A DNA stretch of 49,085 bases from Oscillospiraceae bacterium (GCA_015064185.1 SVSS01000010.1:1-49085), one strand, 5' to 3'; shown: positions 16,043-25,472, counted from the first letter of the stretch. Program-made: numbers and translations. The notes: generated by a model not told the origin, from the sequence alone.

Positions 16043-17707
16043 ATGAAAAAATTTGCACGTGTGATCTGTCTTGTGCTGGCTTGCTTGTTCTGCTTGCTTG
16101 CTGTTGCTGCTTGTGACAATAGTAAGAAAAAGAACAATGGCACGCAAACCGGTGCGATCAAAACCGACGCAAACGGCGTAAGATGGGCAGTAGACGAATG
16201 GGGCACCTGGCGTGAATACGACGATCTGCCCGACGACCTTGATTATAACAACGACACCATTACGTTCCTTTACTGGACCAGCGAGTCGGGTGTACACCCC
16301 GAGTTTGCGCAGAGCGAAGATGTTGACAACGCAGTTCTTTCCGCTGTTTATAAGCGCAACGAGGCGGTCCAGGGCCGTCTTGGCGTTGAGTTTAACTTCA
16401 TTGCCGAGCCCGGAAACAATAATGACCGTCAAGCCTTTATCGCTCGTGTACAGCGCGCTGACGAGGCTGATACGCACGACTTTGACCTGATCGGCGCCTA
16501 TTCATGCAATGCAGGTGCCTTGTTGGTAGCAGGTCTTATTCAGAACATCACCGCTACCGAAAACAATTACATTGATATTTATAAGCCCTGGTGGCCCAAG
16601 AACCTGACGCACAACTTGGCGATTGCCAACAACCTGTATTTCGTATCCGGTGACTGCTCTACCAACTCGATCTACCAGATGATCGGTATATTCTTCAACA
16701 AGGATTTGGTCAACGAGCGTTACGAGCAGGAGGCAGAGGCATACTTTGCAAGCAATCCTCACGTAAAAACTCCCGAGAGTGGCGCTGAAGGTGGCAACAC
16801 TGCAACTAACATGATCTACGAGAAGGTGTATGCCGGCAAGTGGACGCTTGATGAGCTCATTCACCTTACAGCAAACACCTATGTTGATAAGTACGGTGAT
16901 GGCGTTTCGATTGACGACACGTACGGCCTTTGCGGCAGAGAGAATGTAGCCTGCGCCTTCTACGGTGGCTCTAATCTGCGTATCATCGAGCACACCACCG
17001 ACGGTAGCGTTATGAAGATCTCCGATGACTATACCTCTTCTAAGACAGTTAGATTGACAGCTAAGCTGTACACCGTGCTTGGCACCAACTCTTACCACAA
17101 CGAATACTCAACCGGTAAAGGATATAATGAGCCTTTCTACAGCGGTACCTCCTACTTCATGATTGGTTACATGCAGTATGCAGAGTCCAGGTTGGTTAAC
17201 AACGACGTGGTAGAAAACTACGGTATTCTTCCTATTCCGAAGTATGACCTCAACCAGAAGAACTACTACACCACTCTTGGTAACGGATTCTCCCTTTACT
17301 GTATCTTCGTTGACTTTGACACCCGTGGCAATTTCCAGGAAACGCTTTCTATGTTTACTGCAGTGCTTGAGTGCTGGGGGTCTGAGGCATACCGTAAGAC
17401 TACACCCGTTATTTTCGAGCTGAACATGAAGCTGAAGTCCTCCCCCACTCAGTGTGAGGCTGATATGTGTGAGATCATCAGAGCTTCTATTGAGGTTGAG
17501 CTCTCCCGTATAGTCCGTTCTGCTCTTGCAGGCTCTCCTGCCAAGGTTTACCCGGCAGACTACATGCCGATCAGATGTGCTGTGTCCGGTACATCCTGGA
17601 CTTCTTATTATTCTGCAGACATGACAATGATTACGAACAATCTTGCTAAGTTTGTTAAAGATTTGAAAGAGACTCTTGTCGATACTGACACACTGAACAA
17701 GCAATAA
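16043..17707 (+). CDS. Extracellular solute-binding lipoprotein
   Basis: A 554-residue surface lipoprotein. A signal peptide with lipobox LAVAAC places the lipidated Cys at 24, and a Lys/Asn-rich linker follows. The rest resembles ABC-transporter family 1 solute-binding proteins, probably for an oligosaccharide, with aromatic-rich segments (WGTWREYDD, YKPWWPKN). No permease or ATPase gene is within the window, so its partner must be elsewhere. Its strong promoter and a shift to AGA and other non-GC codons suggest high expression. Ligand unknown. Confidence 0.8.
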   Translation: MKKFARVICLVLACLFCLLAVAACDNSKKKNNGTQTGAIKTDANGVRWAVDEWGTWREYDDLPDDLDYNNDTITFLYWTSESGVHPEFAQSEDVDNAVLSAVYKRNEAVQGRLGVEFNFIAEPGNNNDRQAFIARVQRADEADTHDFDLIGAYSCNAGALLVAGLIQNITATENNYIDIYKPWWPKNLTHNLAIANNLYFVSGDCSTNSIYQMIGIFFNKDLVNERYEQEAEAYFASNPHVKTPESGAEGGNTATNMIYEKVYAGKWTLDELIHLTANTYVDKYGDGVSIDDTYGLCGRENVACAFYGGSNLRIIEHTTDGSVMKISDDYTSSKTVRLTAKLYTVLGTNSYHNEYSTGKGYNEPFYSGTSYFMIGYMQYAESRLVNNDVVENYGILPIPKYDLNQKNYYTTLGNGFSLYCIFVDFDTRGNFQETLSMFTAVLECWGSEAYRKTTPVIFELNMKLKSSPTQCEADMCEIIRASIEVELSRIVRSALAGSPAKVYPADYMPIRCAVSGTSWTSYYSADMTMITNNLAKFVKDLKETLVDTDTLNKQ

Positions 17708-17718
17708 AATGAAATAAG

Positions 17719-17756
17719 AGCCCCCCTCCGTTACAAAACGGAGGGGGGCTTTTTAT
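17719..17756 (+). terminator. Terminator of the lipoprotein gene
   Basis: A perfect 12-bp GC stem (17719-17730 with 17739-17750) is followed by TTTTTAT. Confidence 0.9.
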
Positions 17757-17792
17757 CATCTGGGCTCGGGCATTATTAGCTTGCAGGGAAGA

Positions 17793-18566
17793 TTATTTTT
17801 GCAAAATTACAACGCGATCGTTACCGCCAAAATCCTTTTTTACCGTAGATGAAAATCCGAATTCTGTGGCAAGGTCTTGCAGTGCCTTGCCCTGATCGTA
17901 GCCGATCTCAAGAATAAGCAAGCCCTGCGGCTTTAGCAGCACACACCATTTTTCTAAGATCGCACGGTAAAAATCAAGTCCGTCAGTGCCACCCCTCAGT
18001 GCGGCGCTCGGCTCAAAGCCAACCTCGCGCTGCAGGGTAGGTACAACGTCGTTTCGGATATAAGGCGGATTTGAAAGAATGGCGTCAAAGCTGCCGTTAG
18101 CAAGCGCCTCGGGTGGGGGTGTGAGCACGTTGTGGCACAAAAGATCAATGCGCGAGGAAACACCGTTTTTGCTTGCGTTTCGCTTGGCTAATGCAAGGGT
18201 TTTTGGGAAAAGGTCAACAGCCGTTGCAACGGTATCCGTACGGTTTGCCAGCGTTGAGATCGCCACACAGCCGCTACCCGTGCATAGATCCAAAAATCTT
18301 GCCCCGTTTGGTAGCATTTTTATTGCCACATCTACCAAGATCTCGGTGTCAGAGCGTGGGATCAGGCAATCCTCACTGACCTCATAGCACTCACGGTAAA
18401 AGTACCATTCGCCCAAAATATATTGCAGCGGGTAGTGCTCCTTGCGGCGTTCTACCGCCCTTGTGAGGGCTTCACCGGATAGGGCTTCGAAAAGCAGCCT
18501 TGCTTCCCACGTTGCGTTTTCGATGCCTGCCGCCTTTAATATTGCTGCAATTTCTTGCTGTGTCAT
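17793..18566 (-). CDS. prmC: Release factor glutamine methyltransferase
   Basis: A 257-residue SAM enzyme that methylates the Gln of GGQ in peptide release factors. The N-terminal helical domain contains the PLQYILGEWYF motif. The SAM site is DLCTGSGCVAIS (from residue 93), and the substrate-binding NPPY is at 166-169. Slightly shorter than the usual 280 or so residues. prfA, its common neighbour, is not here; the gene stands alone on the minus strand. Confidence 0.93.
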   Translation of the reverse strand: MTQQEIAAILKAAGIENATWEARLLFEALSGEALTRAVERRKEHYPLQYILGEWYFYRECYEVSEDCLIPRSDTEILVDVAIKMLPNGARFLDLCTGSGCVAISTLANRTDTVATAVDLFPKTLALAKRNASKNGVSSRIDLLCHNVLTPPPEALANGSFDAILSNPPYIRNDVVPTLQREVGFEPSAALRGGTDGLDFYRAILEKWCVLLKPQGLLILEIGYDQGKALQDLATEFGFSSTVKKDFGGNDRVVILQK

Positions 18567-18595
18567 AAAAATTCCTCACATTTTTCTGATTTCTC

Positions 18596-18624
18596 TTGTA
18601 ATTTGTATCCAAGTATGCTACAAT
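18596..18624 (+). promoter_or_regulatory. Promoter of the small acidic membrane protein gene
   Basis: TTGTAA (18596-18601), 17 bp, TACAAT (18619-18624), preceded by TG. Confidence 0.7.
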
Positions 18625-18657
18625 AACATCAGCAATACGCGAAAGGAGGATCGGTTT

Positions 18658-18912
18658 ATGAATGAAAAAACCAACTACGGCAAGATCATTGCCATCACGT
18701 TGTCGGTCATCACTGCCGCCGCAGCCATTGCTTTTGTTGTGTATCGTCTGATCCGCAATTTGATCACATTCTGCACCGTATATGACGATCCCGAAGAAGT
18801 AGAGGATTGTGTTGACTTTGATGAGATCGAAGAGGAGCCTGCTGTCGAGGATAGCCTTGATGCTCCCGAGCAGGATGAGGACCAAGCCACCGAGGATGTA
18901 GCGGAGGGCTAA
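18658..18912 (+). CDS. Small membrane protein with acidic tail
   Basis: An 84-residue protein that I do not recognise. One membrane helix spans about residues 9-29, followed by Arg residues and a tail of about 45 residues rich in Asp and Glu, ending in DEDQATEDVAEG. The ATG at 18658 follows AAAGGAGG; a longer frame from 18442 lies inside the divergent prmC and is not favoured. It has its own promoter and terminator, so it is a monocistronic gene. The topology suggests a cytosolic acidic tail. Confidence 0.7.
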   Translation: MNEKTNYGKIIAITLSVITAAAAIAFVVYRLIRNLITFCTVYDDPEEVEDCVDFDEIEEEPAVEDSLDAPEQDEDQATEDVAEG

Positions 18913-18919
18913 AGCTTTT

Positions 18920-18943
18920 GCCGCAACAGCGCGCTGTTGCGGC
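18920..18943 (+). terminator. Terminator of the acidic membrane protein gene
   Basis: A 10-bp stem, GCCGCAACAG/CTGTTGCGGC, with a 4-base loop, followed by a T-rich run. Confidence 0.8.
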
Positions 18944-19002
18944 TATCTTTATTTTACCTTTTTTTTCGTTTCTGTCAAGTACATGCCGTGTATTTAGCAT
19001 GC

Positions 19003-19031
19003 TTGCAGGATGCTTTTGAATATGCTATAGC
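19003..19031 (+). promoter_or_regulatory. Promoter of the flavin reductase-proA operon
   Basis: TTGCAG (19003-19008), 17 bp, TATAGC (19026-19031), with TG before the -10. Confidence 0.55.
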
Positions 19032-19072
19032 GAGCCCGTGTGCGAAACAAAACCATAAAATAGGAGAATACT

Positions 19073-19594
19073 ATGCAAAACTTTCATAAGCTTGCGCCGC
19101 AAGAGCTTGACGGCGTTTTTGATCTCATCGGCCGAGATTGGATGCTGATCACAGCCGCCGGCAAAAATGAAAACGGCGAGGATGCCGTGAATACCATGAC
19201 CGCCTCTTGGGGCGGCATGGGCTTTCTTTGGAACCGCCCTGTTGCCTTTTGCTTCGTGAGACCCCAGCGCTATACTTTTTCTCTCACCGAGCAATCTGAG
19301 CGCTTCTCACTTTCCTTTTTTGATGAGTCCTACCGCAGTGCGCTTCGTCTGTGCGGTACAAAAAGCGGCAGAGATCTCAATAAATTTGAGGCGGCGGGGC
19401 TGACGCCCCTGTTACACGATGGCACGCCCATAATCGCTGAAGCGCGCCTTAATCTTATTTGCCGTAAGCTGTATGCGGATACTCTAAGGGAGGAGGGCTT
19501 TGCCCTGCCCGAGCTGCTGCAAAATTATAGCGCGGGAGATTATCACCGCATGTACGTGGTAGAAATAGAGCAAATTTTGGAAAGAGAAGAATAA
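19073..19594 (+). CDS. Flavin reductase family protein
   Basis: A 173-residue protein of the FMN-binding split-barrel family. The motif NTMTASWGGMGFLWNRPVAF fits FMN-phosphate binding, and FVRPQRYT(F) follows as in related Clostridial proteins. These use flavin to reduce small substrates or serve as reductase partners; the substrate here is unknown. It sits three bases upstream of proA, so the two genes are co-transcribed. Cys residues in the middle (RLCGTKSGRD) are typical of this subgroup. Confidence 0.8.
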   Translation: MQNFHKLAPQELDGVFDLIGRDWMLITAAGKNENGEDAVNTMTASWGGMGFLWNRPVAFCFVRPQRYTFSLTEQSERFSLSFFDESYRSALRLCGTKSGRDLNKFEAAGLTPLLHDGTPIIAEARLNLICRKLYADTLREEGFALPELLQNYSAGDYHRMYVVEIEQILEREE

Positions 19595-19597
19595 AAA

Positions 19598-20851
19598 ATG
19601 GATAATGCATTTGAACACGTAAGAGAGCTGTGCAGTCGCGTGCGTGCGGCGGCACCTACGGTAGCGGTTCTTGATCACGCAGCACGCTGTGCTGTTTTGC
19701 GCGCTATGGCACGCGGGCTTGTGGCAAATACCGAAGCCATACTTGCCGCGAATGCCGCGGATCTTGCGAGCGCCGCCGAAAACGGTGTACCCACCGTCAT
19801 GATGGACCGATTGAAGTTAACATCCGAGCGCATTGGTGCAATTGCTGAGGGAGTGGAGGCGCTGATCGCGCTACCCGATCCGCTTGCGGGTGGGGATAGC
19901 TGGGATCGCCCCTCAGGGCTTCACATCATGCGCCGGCGTGTGCCCTTTGGTGTGGTTGCCATGATCTATGAGGCGCGCCCTAACGTTACCGCGGATGCAG
20001 CGGCGCTTGCGATAAAATCGGGCAATGCCGTTGTTTTGCGCGGTGGCAAGGAGGCGATCAAAACCAACTGCGCCATTGTGGCGGCGCTTGGCAAGGCACT
20101 GTCGGCGTGCGGTATTTCGCCTGATGCCGTCGGGCTTGTGACCGACACCTCGCGCGGTAGCGCCGAGGCACTGCTGTCGATGCGCGGGTTGATAGATGTG
20201 CTGATCCCGCGCGGCGGCAAGGGGCTGATCCGCAATTGCGTGGACAATGCCAAGGTGCCCGTGATCGAAACGGGCGCGGGAAACTGTCACATTTATGTAG
20301 ATGCCGATGCCGATCTTGAAAAGGCACTGCGCGTGGCGGTAAATGCCAAGTGTCAGCGCCCATCGGTTTGCAACGCGGCGGAGAGCCTGCTTTGCCACCG
20401 CGCTGTAGCAGAAAAATTTTTGCCCGATTTTTATGCGGCAACGAGAAAGTGGAACGTGGCATTTCGCGCGTGCCCGTTGTCGCTTCCGCTTTTGCCCGAA
20501 GCCGTTCCTGCTACTGAGGATGATTTTTATACGGAATACAATGACTATATCATGTCGGTAAAGGTGGTGGATTCCGTGCTTGAGGCGGTGGAGCATATCA
20601 ACCGAACGGGCACGGGTCACAGTGAGGCGATCATAACGGAAAACGATGAAGCCGCGGCTGTGTTTATGAGTTTGGTGGACGCTGCGGCAATTTACCGCAA
20701 TGCCTCTACCCGTTTTACAGATGGGGGCGAGTTTGGCTTTGGCGCGGAGATCGGTATTTCCACGCAAAAGATGCACGCACGCGGCCCGATGGGTCCCGAG
20801 GCACTAACAACTGTTAAGTATTTGATCGAGGGCAACGGCACTGTTCGCTAA
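19598..20851 (+). CDS. proA: Glutamate-5-semialdehyde dehydrogenase
   Basis: A 417-residue NADPH enzyme that reduces gamma-glutamyl phosphate in proline synthesis. The catalytic Cys is C258 in RPSVCNAAESLL. The NAD-binding and EARPNVTADAAALA segments and the C-terminal GPMGPEALTT motif are present. Full length. proB is not adjacent, which is unusual since proB-proA normally pair; here the partner is a flavin reductase. Confidence 0.95.
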   Translation: MDNAFEHVRELCSRVRAAAPTVAVLDHAARCAVLRAMARGLVANTEAILAANAADLASAAENGVPTVMMDRLKLTSERIGAIAEGVEALIALPDPLAGGDSWDRPSGLHIMRRRVPFGVVAMIYEARPNVTADAAALAIKSGNAVVLRGGKEAIKTNCAIVAALGKALSACGISPDAVGLVTDTSRGSAEALLSMRGLIDVLIPRGGKGLIRNCVDNAKVPVIETGAGNCHIYVDADADLEKALRVAVNAKCQRPSVCNAAESLLCHRAVAEKFLPDFYAATRKWNVAFRACPLSLPLLPEAVPATEDDFYTEYNDYIMSVKVVDSVLEAVEHINRTGTGHSEAIITENDEAAAVFMSLVDAAAIYRNASTRFTDGGEFGFGAEIGISTQKMHARGPMGPEALTTVKYLIEGNGTVR

Positions 20852-20860
20852 AAAACAAAA

Positions 20861-20896
20861 AAGATCGCCTATGCGCCACAGCGCATAGGCGATCTT
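20861..20896. terminator. Bidirectional terminator between proA and ddl
   Basis: A perfect 16-bp stem (20861-20876 with 20881-20896) with a 4-base loop separates the convergent genes. A-runs upstream act as T-runs on the minus strand. Confidence 0.9.
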
Positions 20897-20902
20897 CTCA
20901 TT

Positions 20903-21820
20903 TTACGGTGCCTCGGATATGTTATTTTTTCTTTTGGCGGCGGCTTGCGCCATGCGCTCAATAAGCGCGGGGAAGGAGATACCTGCCGCGCTTGCCGCAA
21001 GCGGCAAAAGGCTTGTTTGTGTGAGCCCGGGCAAGGTATTTGCCTCAAGGAAGCAGGGTGTGCCCTCGGCGTTTTCCTTAAAATCAATACGGGCAAAATC
21101 ACGCAGACCGAGTGCCCGAAAGGCGCGCATGGCAAAATCTTTTAGCAGCGCCGCCTTCTCCTTGTCAAGCGCCGCGGGGCAAATCTCCTTGGTTGCGCCT
21201 GCGGTGTATTTGTGCTTGTAGTCATAGATGCCGCCGCGCGGAATGATCTCAACTGCGGGCAATGCGGTATCTTCCAAAACGCCTACCGTAAACTCTCTGC
21301 CCGAAAGAAATTCCTCTACAAGCAATGGCTCACTTACGGGGCAGGCGGCAAAATCCCCCTCGCCTTCAATTTTTTTGAGGCCTACGCTTGATCCGCCAAA
21401 CACGGGCTTGACAATAGCGGGCAAGGGAATTGCGGGGGGCGGTGTGCTTGGCTGCCAGATCGCCCCTTGCGCGATTGGCACACCCACCTCGCTCACGCGC
21501 TGTTTGGCGCTTGCCTTATCCAGCGCGCGTGAAGCCCCCCTTGCATCACTGCCCGTATAATGAAATATACCCGCGTGCTCGAGCGCATTTTGCAGAACGC
21601 CCCCCTCTCCGTCACCGCCGTGCAGTGCAAGAAATACAGCATCACTTTCTCTCGCCAAGCGCAAAAGCGGCGCACTTGGTTTGGCGCCCTGATAATCACA
21701 TGCGATCACGCGGTGCGCAGTGCCCGCAAACGCCTCTATGACGCGCAATGCGCTGCTGATCGATACGGCACGCTCTGTACTGTTGCCGCCGTATAATACC
21801 AAAATATTCGTAACAATCAC
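20903..21820 (-). CDS. ddl: D-alanine--D-alanine ligase
   Basis: A 305-residue ATP-grasp enzyme making the D-Ala-D-Ala end of peptidoglycan precursors. Motifs: LYGGNSTERAVS at the N-terminus, LHGGDGEGG, KPVFGGSSVGL, FARIDF and EANTLPGLTQTSLLP. The start is GTG at 21820 with a weak site; a TTG or ATT slightly inside would also give a viable N-terminus, so the exact start is uncertain. It is monocistronic and divergent from the CvpA-like gene. Confidence 0.92.
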   Translation of the reverse strand: MIVTNILVLYGGNSTERAVSISSALRVIEAFAGTAHRVIACDYQGAKPSAPLLRLARESDAVFLALHGGDGEGGVLQNALEHAGIFHYTGSDARGASRALDKASAKQRVSEVGVPIAQGAIWQPSTPPPAIPLPAIVKPVFGGSSVGLKKIEGEGDFAACPVSEPLLVEEFLSGREFTVGVLEDTALPAVEIIPRGGIYDYKHKYTAGATKEICPAALDKEKAALLKDFAMRAFRALGLRDFARIDFKENAEGTPCFLEANTLPGLTQTSLLPLAASAAGISFPALIERMAQAAAKRKNNISEAP

Positions 21821-21869
21821 CCTTGGCAGGGTATGAAAAAAGGCGGGATGCTGTTACTCAGCGCAGTTC

Positions 21870-21898
21870 TTGACAAGCGCCTTCAAATGGGATATAAT
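21870..21898 (+). promoter_or_regulatory. Promoter of the CvpA-like gene
   Basis: TTGACA (21870-21875), 17 bp, TATAAT (21893-21898). Confidence 0.85.
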
Positions 21899-21943
21899 GG
21901 CATTGTAAGAAAATATTGATTTAGAAATATAAAGGGGGATCCT

Positions 21944-23440
21944 ATGGAGCTGATACTTTTGGCATTTTGTGCGTTTCTTTTAATTTCCAACATCTTCCTT
22001 GCGTTTACCAGAGGCTTGCGCAAGTCACTTTTACGCTTGGCAACGGCAGTGCTTGCCGTAGTGGCGGCGTATTTCCTTTCGCGCGCGATTGCCGCAAGCA
22101 TTGGCTCGGAGATCGCCCTGTGGCTTAAGGTAACGTTTGGCGGTAATCCCAACTTTGCCCCTATGTTTTCTGGCGAGGCGGGTGCTGATAAGGCGGTGGG
22201 CACATTGGCGCAAATGCTGGTGGCACCCCTGCTGTTTTTGCTGCTTTATTGGGTATTAAAGGCGGTTTTGCTTTTGCTGTATTGGCTTTTGTCGGCGGTT
22301 ACGCGTCCTGCAACCGTGGATAGCGCTTCCAGCCGTTTTATTGCGTTGCCGATCGGCATTTTGATTGCTTTTATTGGTATTTTTGCGTTTGTGTCGCCCG
22401 TCATGGGATACCTTGACGTTGCTTCGGCTACCATAGCAGAGGTGGATGCGGGCGAATCAATAGAAGAGGTTGAGGAGCTTTCTGCTTATAATGCCGATCT
22501 GGTCGTTCCCGCACTGCAAACGCCCGTGATTTCCTCGCTTTATGGCACACTTGGTGAAAAGCTGTTTGAGGGGCTGACGCAGGGTGAGTGGGATGGAGAA
22601 AAGCTTCATCTGAAAACAGAGCTTACAATGCTTGGCAAGGTTGCGGGCAACGCGCAGCTGCTGGGCGCTACGCCTGCTGAGCAATACGGCGAGGTCGAGT
22701 GCGCGGCTGTGGATGCGCTGGCGCAAAATATCAGCGATTCTCATATGCTATCGGTTTTGTGTGCCGGTGTTTTAAATACCGCCTCTAACCATTGGCTCTC
22801 GGGCGAGAGCTTTTTGGGCATTCAGCCGCCCGATCTCGGCGCAAACGGCAACCTTTTGCTAAACGCCTTTCTTCAGGTGTTTTCAACGTCGAGCCGTGAA
22901 AATCTTGGTGAGGATCTTGATTTCTTTGCAGACGTATTCGCACTTGCTGTTCGCTATGACGTGCTTGCCAATATTGGCAATGCTGATGAAAATGCGCTGG
23001 CAGATCTGATTGCCAACAGCGGCTTTTTGGCGGATACACAGGTGCTGCTCCAAACGCACCCGCGCATGGATCCCGTCGGCAAGGCGATGATCGATGTCGG
23101 CATGCGCTGCGCATTAAGCGCTATGGGGCTACCCGAGGATCTCGGACAGAGCTGTGGCGAGATCCTAACGGATATGACCACGGTTTTGAAGGAAACGCCT
23201 GTAAAGGAAGATGGCTCGATCGATGATGAGGCGCTTGCAAGCAGCCTTACCGAGGTTTTTGCCGAGCATGAGATCCCGATTGGCGAAGCGGCTGTTTCGC
23301 TGGTGGCACAGGGCATTGCGGATCACTTTACAAGCGAAGAGCTGCAAAGCCTTTCGATCGAGGATGCCGTTGATAAGCTGATTGAGCGTTTTGGCAGCGT
23401 GGATATCAGTGGTCTTACAGCCAATGGATTTACTGAGTGA
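21944..23440 (+). CDS. CvpA-like multi-pass membrane protein
   Basis: A 498-residue membrane protein. The first half has about four hydrophobic segments (near 1-20, 32-50, 90-118 and 127-150), with a charged FTRGLRKS loop after the first, as in CvpA family proteins. The second half (from about 165) is a long soluble, acidic, Ala/Leu-rich region with several repeated helical blocks and no known motif. The family assignment rests on topology and is tentative. A strong promoter precedes it and a 17-bp stem terminator follows. Confidence 0.55.
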   Translation: MELILLAFCAFLLISNIFLAFTRGLRKSLLRLATAVLAVVAAYFLSRAIAASIGSEIALWLKVTFGGNPNFAPMFSGEAGADKAVGTLAQMLVAPLLFLLLYWVLKAVLLLLYWLLSAVTRPATVDSASSRFIALPIGILIAFIGIFAFVSPVMGYLDVASATIAEVDAGESIEEVEELSAYNADLVVPALQTPVISSLYGTLGEKLFEGLTQGEWDGEKLHLKTELTMLGKVAGNAQLLGATPAEQYGEVECAAVDALAQNISDSHMLSVLCAGVLNTASNHWLSGESFLGIQPPDLGANGNLLLNAFLQVFSTSSRENLGEDLDFFADVFALAVRYDVLANIGNADENALADLIANSGFLADTQVLLQTHPRMDPVGKAMIDVGMRCALSAMGLPEDLGQSCGEILTDMTTVLKETPVKEDGSIDDEALASSLTEVFAEHEIPIGEAAVSLVAQGIADHFTSEELQSLSIEDAVDKLIERFGSVDISGLTANGFTE

Positions 23441-23461
23441 GAGAAGGAACAACATAAATAT

Positions 23462-23502
23462 CAAAGGGCACCCAAATGTGTTTTGCATTTGGGTGCCCTT
23501 TG
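23462..23502. terminator. Terminator after the CvpA-like gene
   Basis: A perfect 17-bp stem (23462-23478 with 23486-23502) with a 7-base loop; no long T-run follows. It ends at the GCATATACTG box of the next gene. Confidence 0.75.
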
Positions 23503-23511
23503 CATATACTG
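23502..23511 (+). promoter_or_regulatory. Possible sporulation-type -10 box of the amidase gene
   Basis: GCATATACTG is identical in all ten bases to the box before cotJA (36197-36206) and fits CATAnnnT. No clear -35 is seen because the terminator stem occupies that place. Confidence 0.35.
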
Positions 23512-23527
23512 TACCGAGGTGATGAAG

Positions 23528-24097
23528 ATGATCGCATATAAGGCATACGATCGCGCGCGTGCGGTGGAATATGCGCGCCGCTATGCGTTTTCGCGCAATC
23601 CGCTGTTTTACAATTTTACCGGCGTTGGCGGCGATTGCACAAATTTTGTTTCGCAGGCATTGCTTGCGGGGAGCTGCGTGATGAATTATACGCCCGATTT
23701 CGGCTGGTATTACCGTTCTGCTGATGACCGTGCGCCTGCATGGACAGGAGTGGAGTTTTTTTGGGATTATATGACCGAGGCACCCACCTTTGTGGCAGCG
23801 GGCGGTGACACGGGCCCTTTTGGCAGGGAAGCAACACGAGAGGAGCTGATGGTGGGAGATGTGATACAGCTTGCCGACAGCACAGGTGATTTTTATCATA
23901 CCCTGTTGGTTACGGGCTTTTCGGGCTCAACGCCCTTGGTTGCGGCACATTCCATTGATACGCTGGATAGACCCCTTAGTGATTACAACTATACAAGCCT
24001 GCGGTATTTGCATATCATCGGCGTGCGTGTGCCTGTGGATACCCCCGATTGCTTTGCAGATCTCTTGGCGGGGCGCGCACTGCCAAAAGAGGTTTAA
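23528..24097 (+). CDS. Amidase_6-domain protein
   Basis: A 189-residue protein matching the putative amidase domain family Amidase_6. The N-terminus YDRARAVEYARRYAFSRNP is typical. The presumed nucleophile is Cys37 in GGDCTNFVSQALLAG; the candidate His is in FYHTLLVTG and an AAHS segment follows. No signal peptide is seen, so it may act in the mother cell. Either ATG (23522 or 23528) is possible; GAGGTG spacing favours the second. In related species such proteins are often linked to sporulation; the box at 23502-23511 agrees. Confidence 0.75.
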   Translation: MIAYKAYDRARAVEYARRYAFSRNPLFYNFTGVGGDCTNFVSQALLAGSCVMNYTPDFGWYYRSADDRAPAWTGVEFFWDYMTEAPTFVAAGGDTGPFGREATREELMVGDVIQLADSTGDFYHTLLVTGFSGSTPLVAAHSIDTLDRPLSDYNYTSLRYLHIIGVRVPVDTPDCFADLLAGRALPKEV

Positions 24098-24177
24098 TTT
24101 TTTGGAGAGCTATTGCTTTTGCACCGGAAATGTGTTAGAATAAATCGGCTTTCAAAATTTCGGCTAGAGGTATAAAA

Positions 24178-25467
24178 ATGACAGCGGTGATTTTTATTTT
24201 TGCACTATCGGTTTTGGCAATGCTTTTGCTGGTGTTCCTAAAGCCTGCGGTGCACGTGGGGCAGGTGGCAATCAGCATATTTTGGGTCGCTCCCGTTTGC
24301 GGCGTTTTGGCGCTTGTCATTGGCGGCAGGCTCAGCCTGTCCGAGATCGCGGCGGGGCTTACCGCACCGGGTGCTGTCAATCCCATACAAATATTGGTGC
24401 TCTTTTTTTCCATGACGCTTCTGTCGGTCTTTCTTGATGAGGCAGGCTTTTTTCGCTACCTTGCGGGCGGGATCATGCGTCGCGCGGGCACAGGGCAAGT
24501 AAAACTGTTTGTTAGCCTATATTTGGTGGTGTCGGTGCTCACGGTTTTTACCTCAAACGATATTATCGTGCTTACTTTTACACCCTTTATCTGCTATTTT
24601 GCAAAAAACGCGAAGATAGATCCGTTGCCCTATCTTTTTTGTGAATTTGTATCGGCAAACACCTGGAGCATGATGCTGATCATCGGTAACCCCACCAACA
24701 TCTATCTTGCGGCAAGCAACGGTGTTGATTTTGCGGCATACACGGCACAAATGCTGTTGCCTACCGTGCTGGCAGGCAGCGCATCGTTTGCCATGCTTTG
24801 GCTTTTGTTTCGCAAAAAGCTCTCGGCGCCGATCGGCGGCAATGCCCCGGATACGCTGCCTATGGATACGCCCGCTGTATGGATCGGCAGTGTGGCGCTT
24901 GGTGCGTGTGTGATATTTTTGGTGCTTTCCTCGCATCTTTCGCTTCCCATGTGGCTGATCGCCGCCGCTTTTTGCGGGGCGCTGTATCTGGTGGCAACCG
25001 TAATGCAGTTGGCACGCGGGCGCGGTGTGCGCCTCATTAAAAGAAGCCTGCTGCGCGCGCCGCTTGACGTCATCCCCTTTGTGCTTTCCATGTTTGTGCT
25101 TGTGTTGGCGCTGGAGAAGGTGGAGGCAACCGCGCTCTTTGCCAAATGGCTTGTGGGCGGAGGTGAGGTGCTTCGGTTAGGTGTGGCTTCCTTTCTTGCA
25201 TCAAACGTGCTCAATAACATCCCCATGAGCGTGCTTTTTGCTTCGATCGTAGGGGCGGGCGGTGCCTCTGCTTCTGCTTTGTATGCCTGTGTGATCGGCT
25301 CTAACATCGGCGCTTTTCTTACCCCCATGGGGGCGCTTGCGGGCATTATGTGGATCGCCATGCTAAAGGACCAGGAAATTTCGCTTTCCTTTGGAAAATT
25401 CACCTTGCTTGGCGCGGCAATCTCTGTTCCTACACTGATGGCGGCATTGCTTGGACTTGTGATTTAA
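24178..25467 (+). CDS. ArsB/SLC13-type permease (ion transporter superfamily)
   Basis: A 429-residue membrane permease with about 11 hydrophobic segments. Two inverted-repeat signature regions are seen: FTSNDIIVLTFTP with SANTWSMMLIIGNPTN, and SNVLNNIPMSV with GSNIGAFLTPMGALAG. This fits the ArsB/NhaD/SLC13 superfamily of anion or arsenite carriers. No ars regulator or reductase lies next to it, so arsenite export is only one option. A possible promoter (TTGCTT, 17 bp, TAGAAT) ends about 35 bp upstream of the ATG. Confidence 0.8.
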   Translation: MTAVIFIFALSVLAMLLLVFLKPAVHVGQVAISIFWVAPVCGVLALVIGGRLSLSEIAAGLTAPGAVNPIQILVLFFSMTLLSVFLDEAGFFRYLAGGIMRRAGTGQVKLFVSLYLVVSVLTVFTSNDIIVLTFTPFICYFAKNAKIDPLPYLFCEFVSANTWSMMLIIGNPTNIYLAASNGVDFAAYTAQMLLPTVLAGSASFAMLWLLFRKKLSAPIGGNAPDTLPMDTPAVWIGSVALGACVIFLVLSSHLSLPMWLIAAAFCGALYLVATVMQLARGRGVRLIKRSLLRAPLDVIPFVLSMFVLVLALEKVEATALFAKWLVGGGEVLRLGVASFLASNVLNNIPMSVLFASIVGAGGASASALYACVIGSNIGAFLTPMGALAGIMWIAMLKDQEISLSFGKFTLLGAAISVPTLMAALLGLVI

Positions 25468-25472
25468 AAAGA

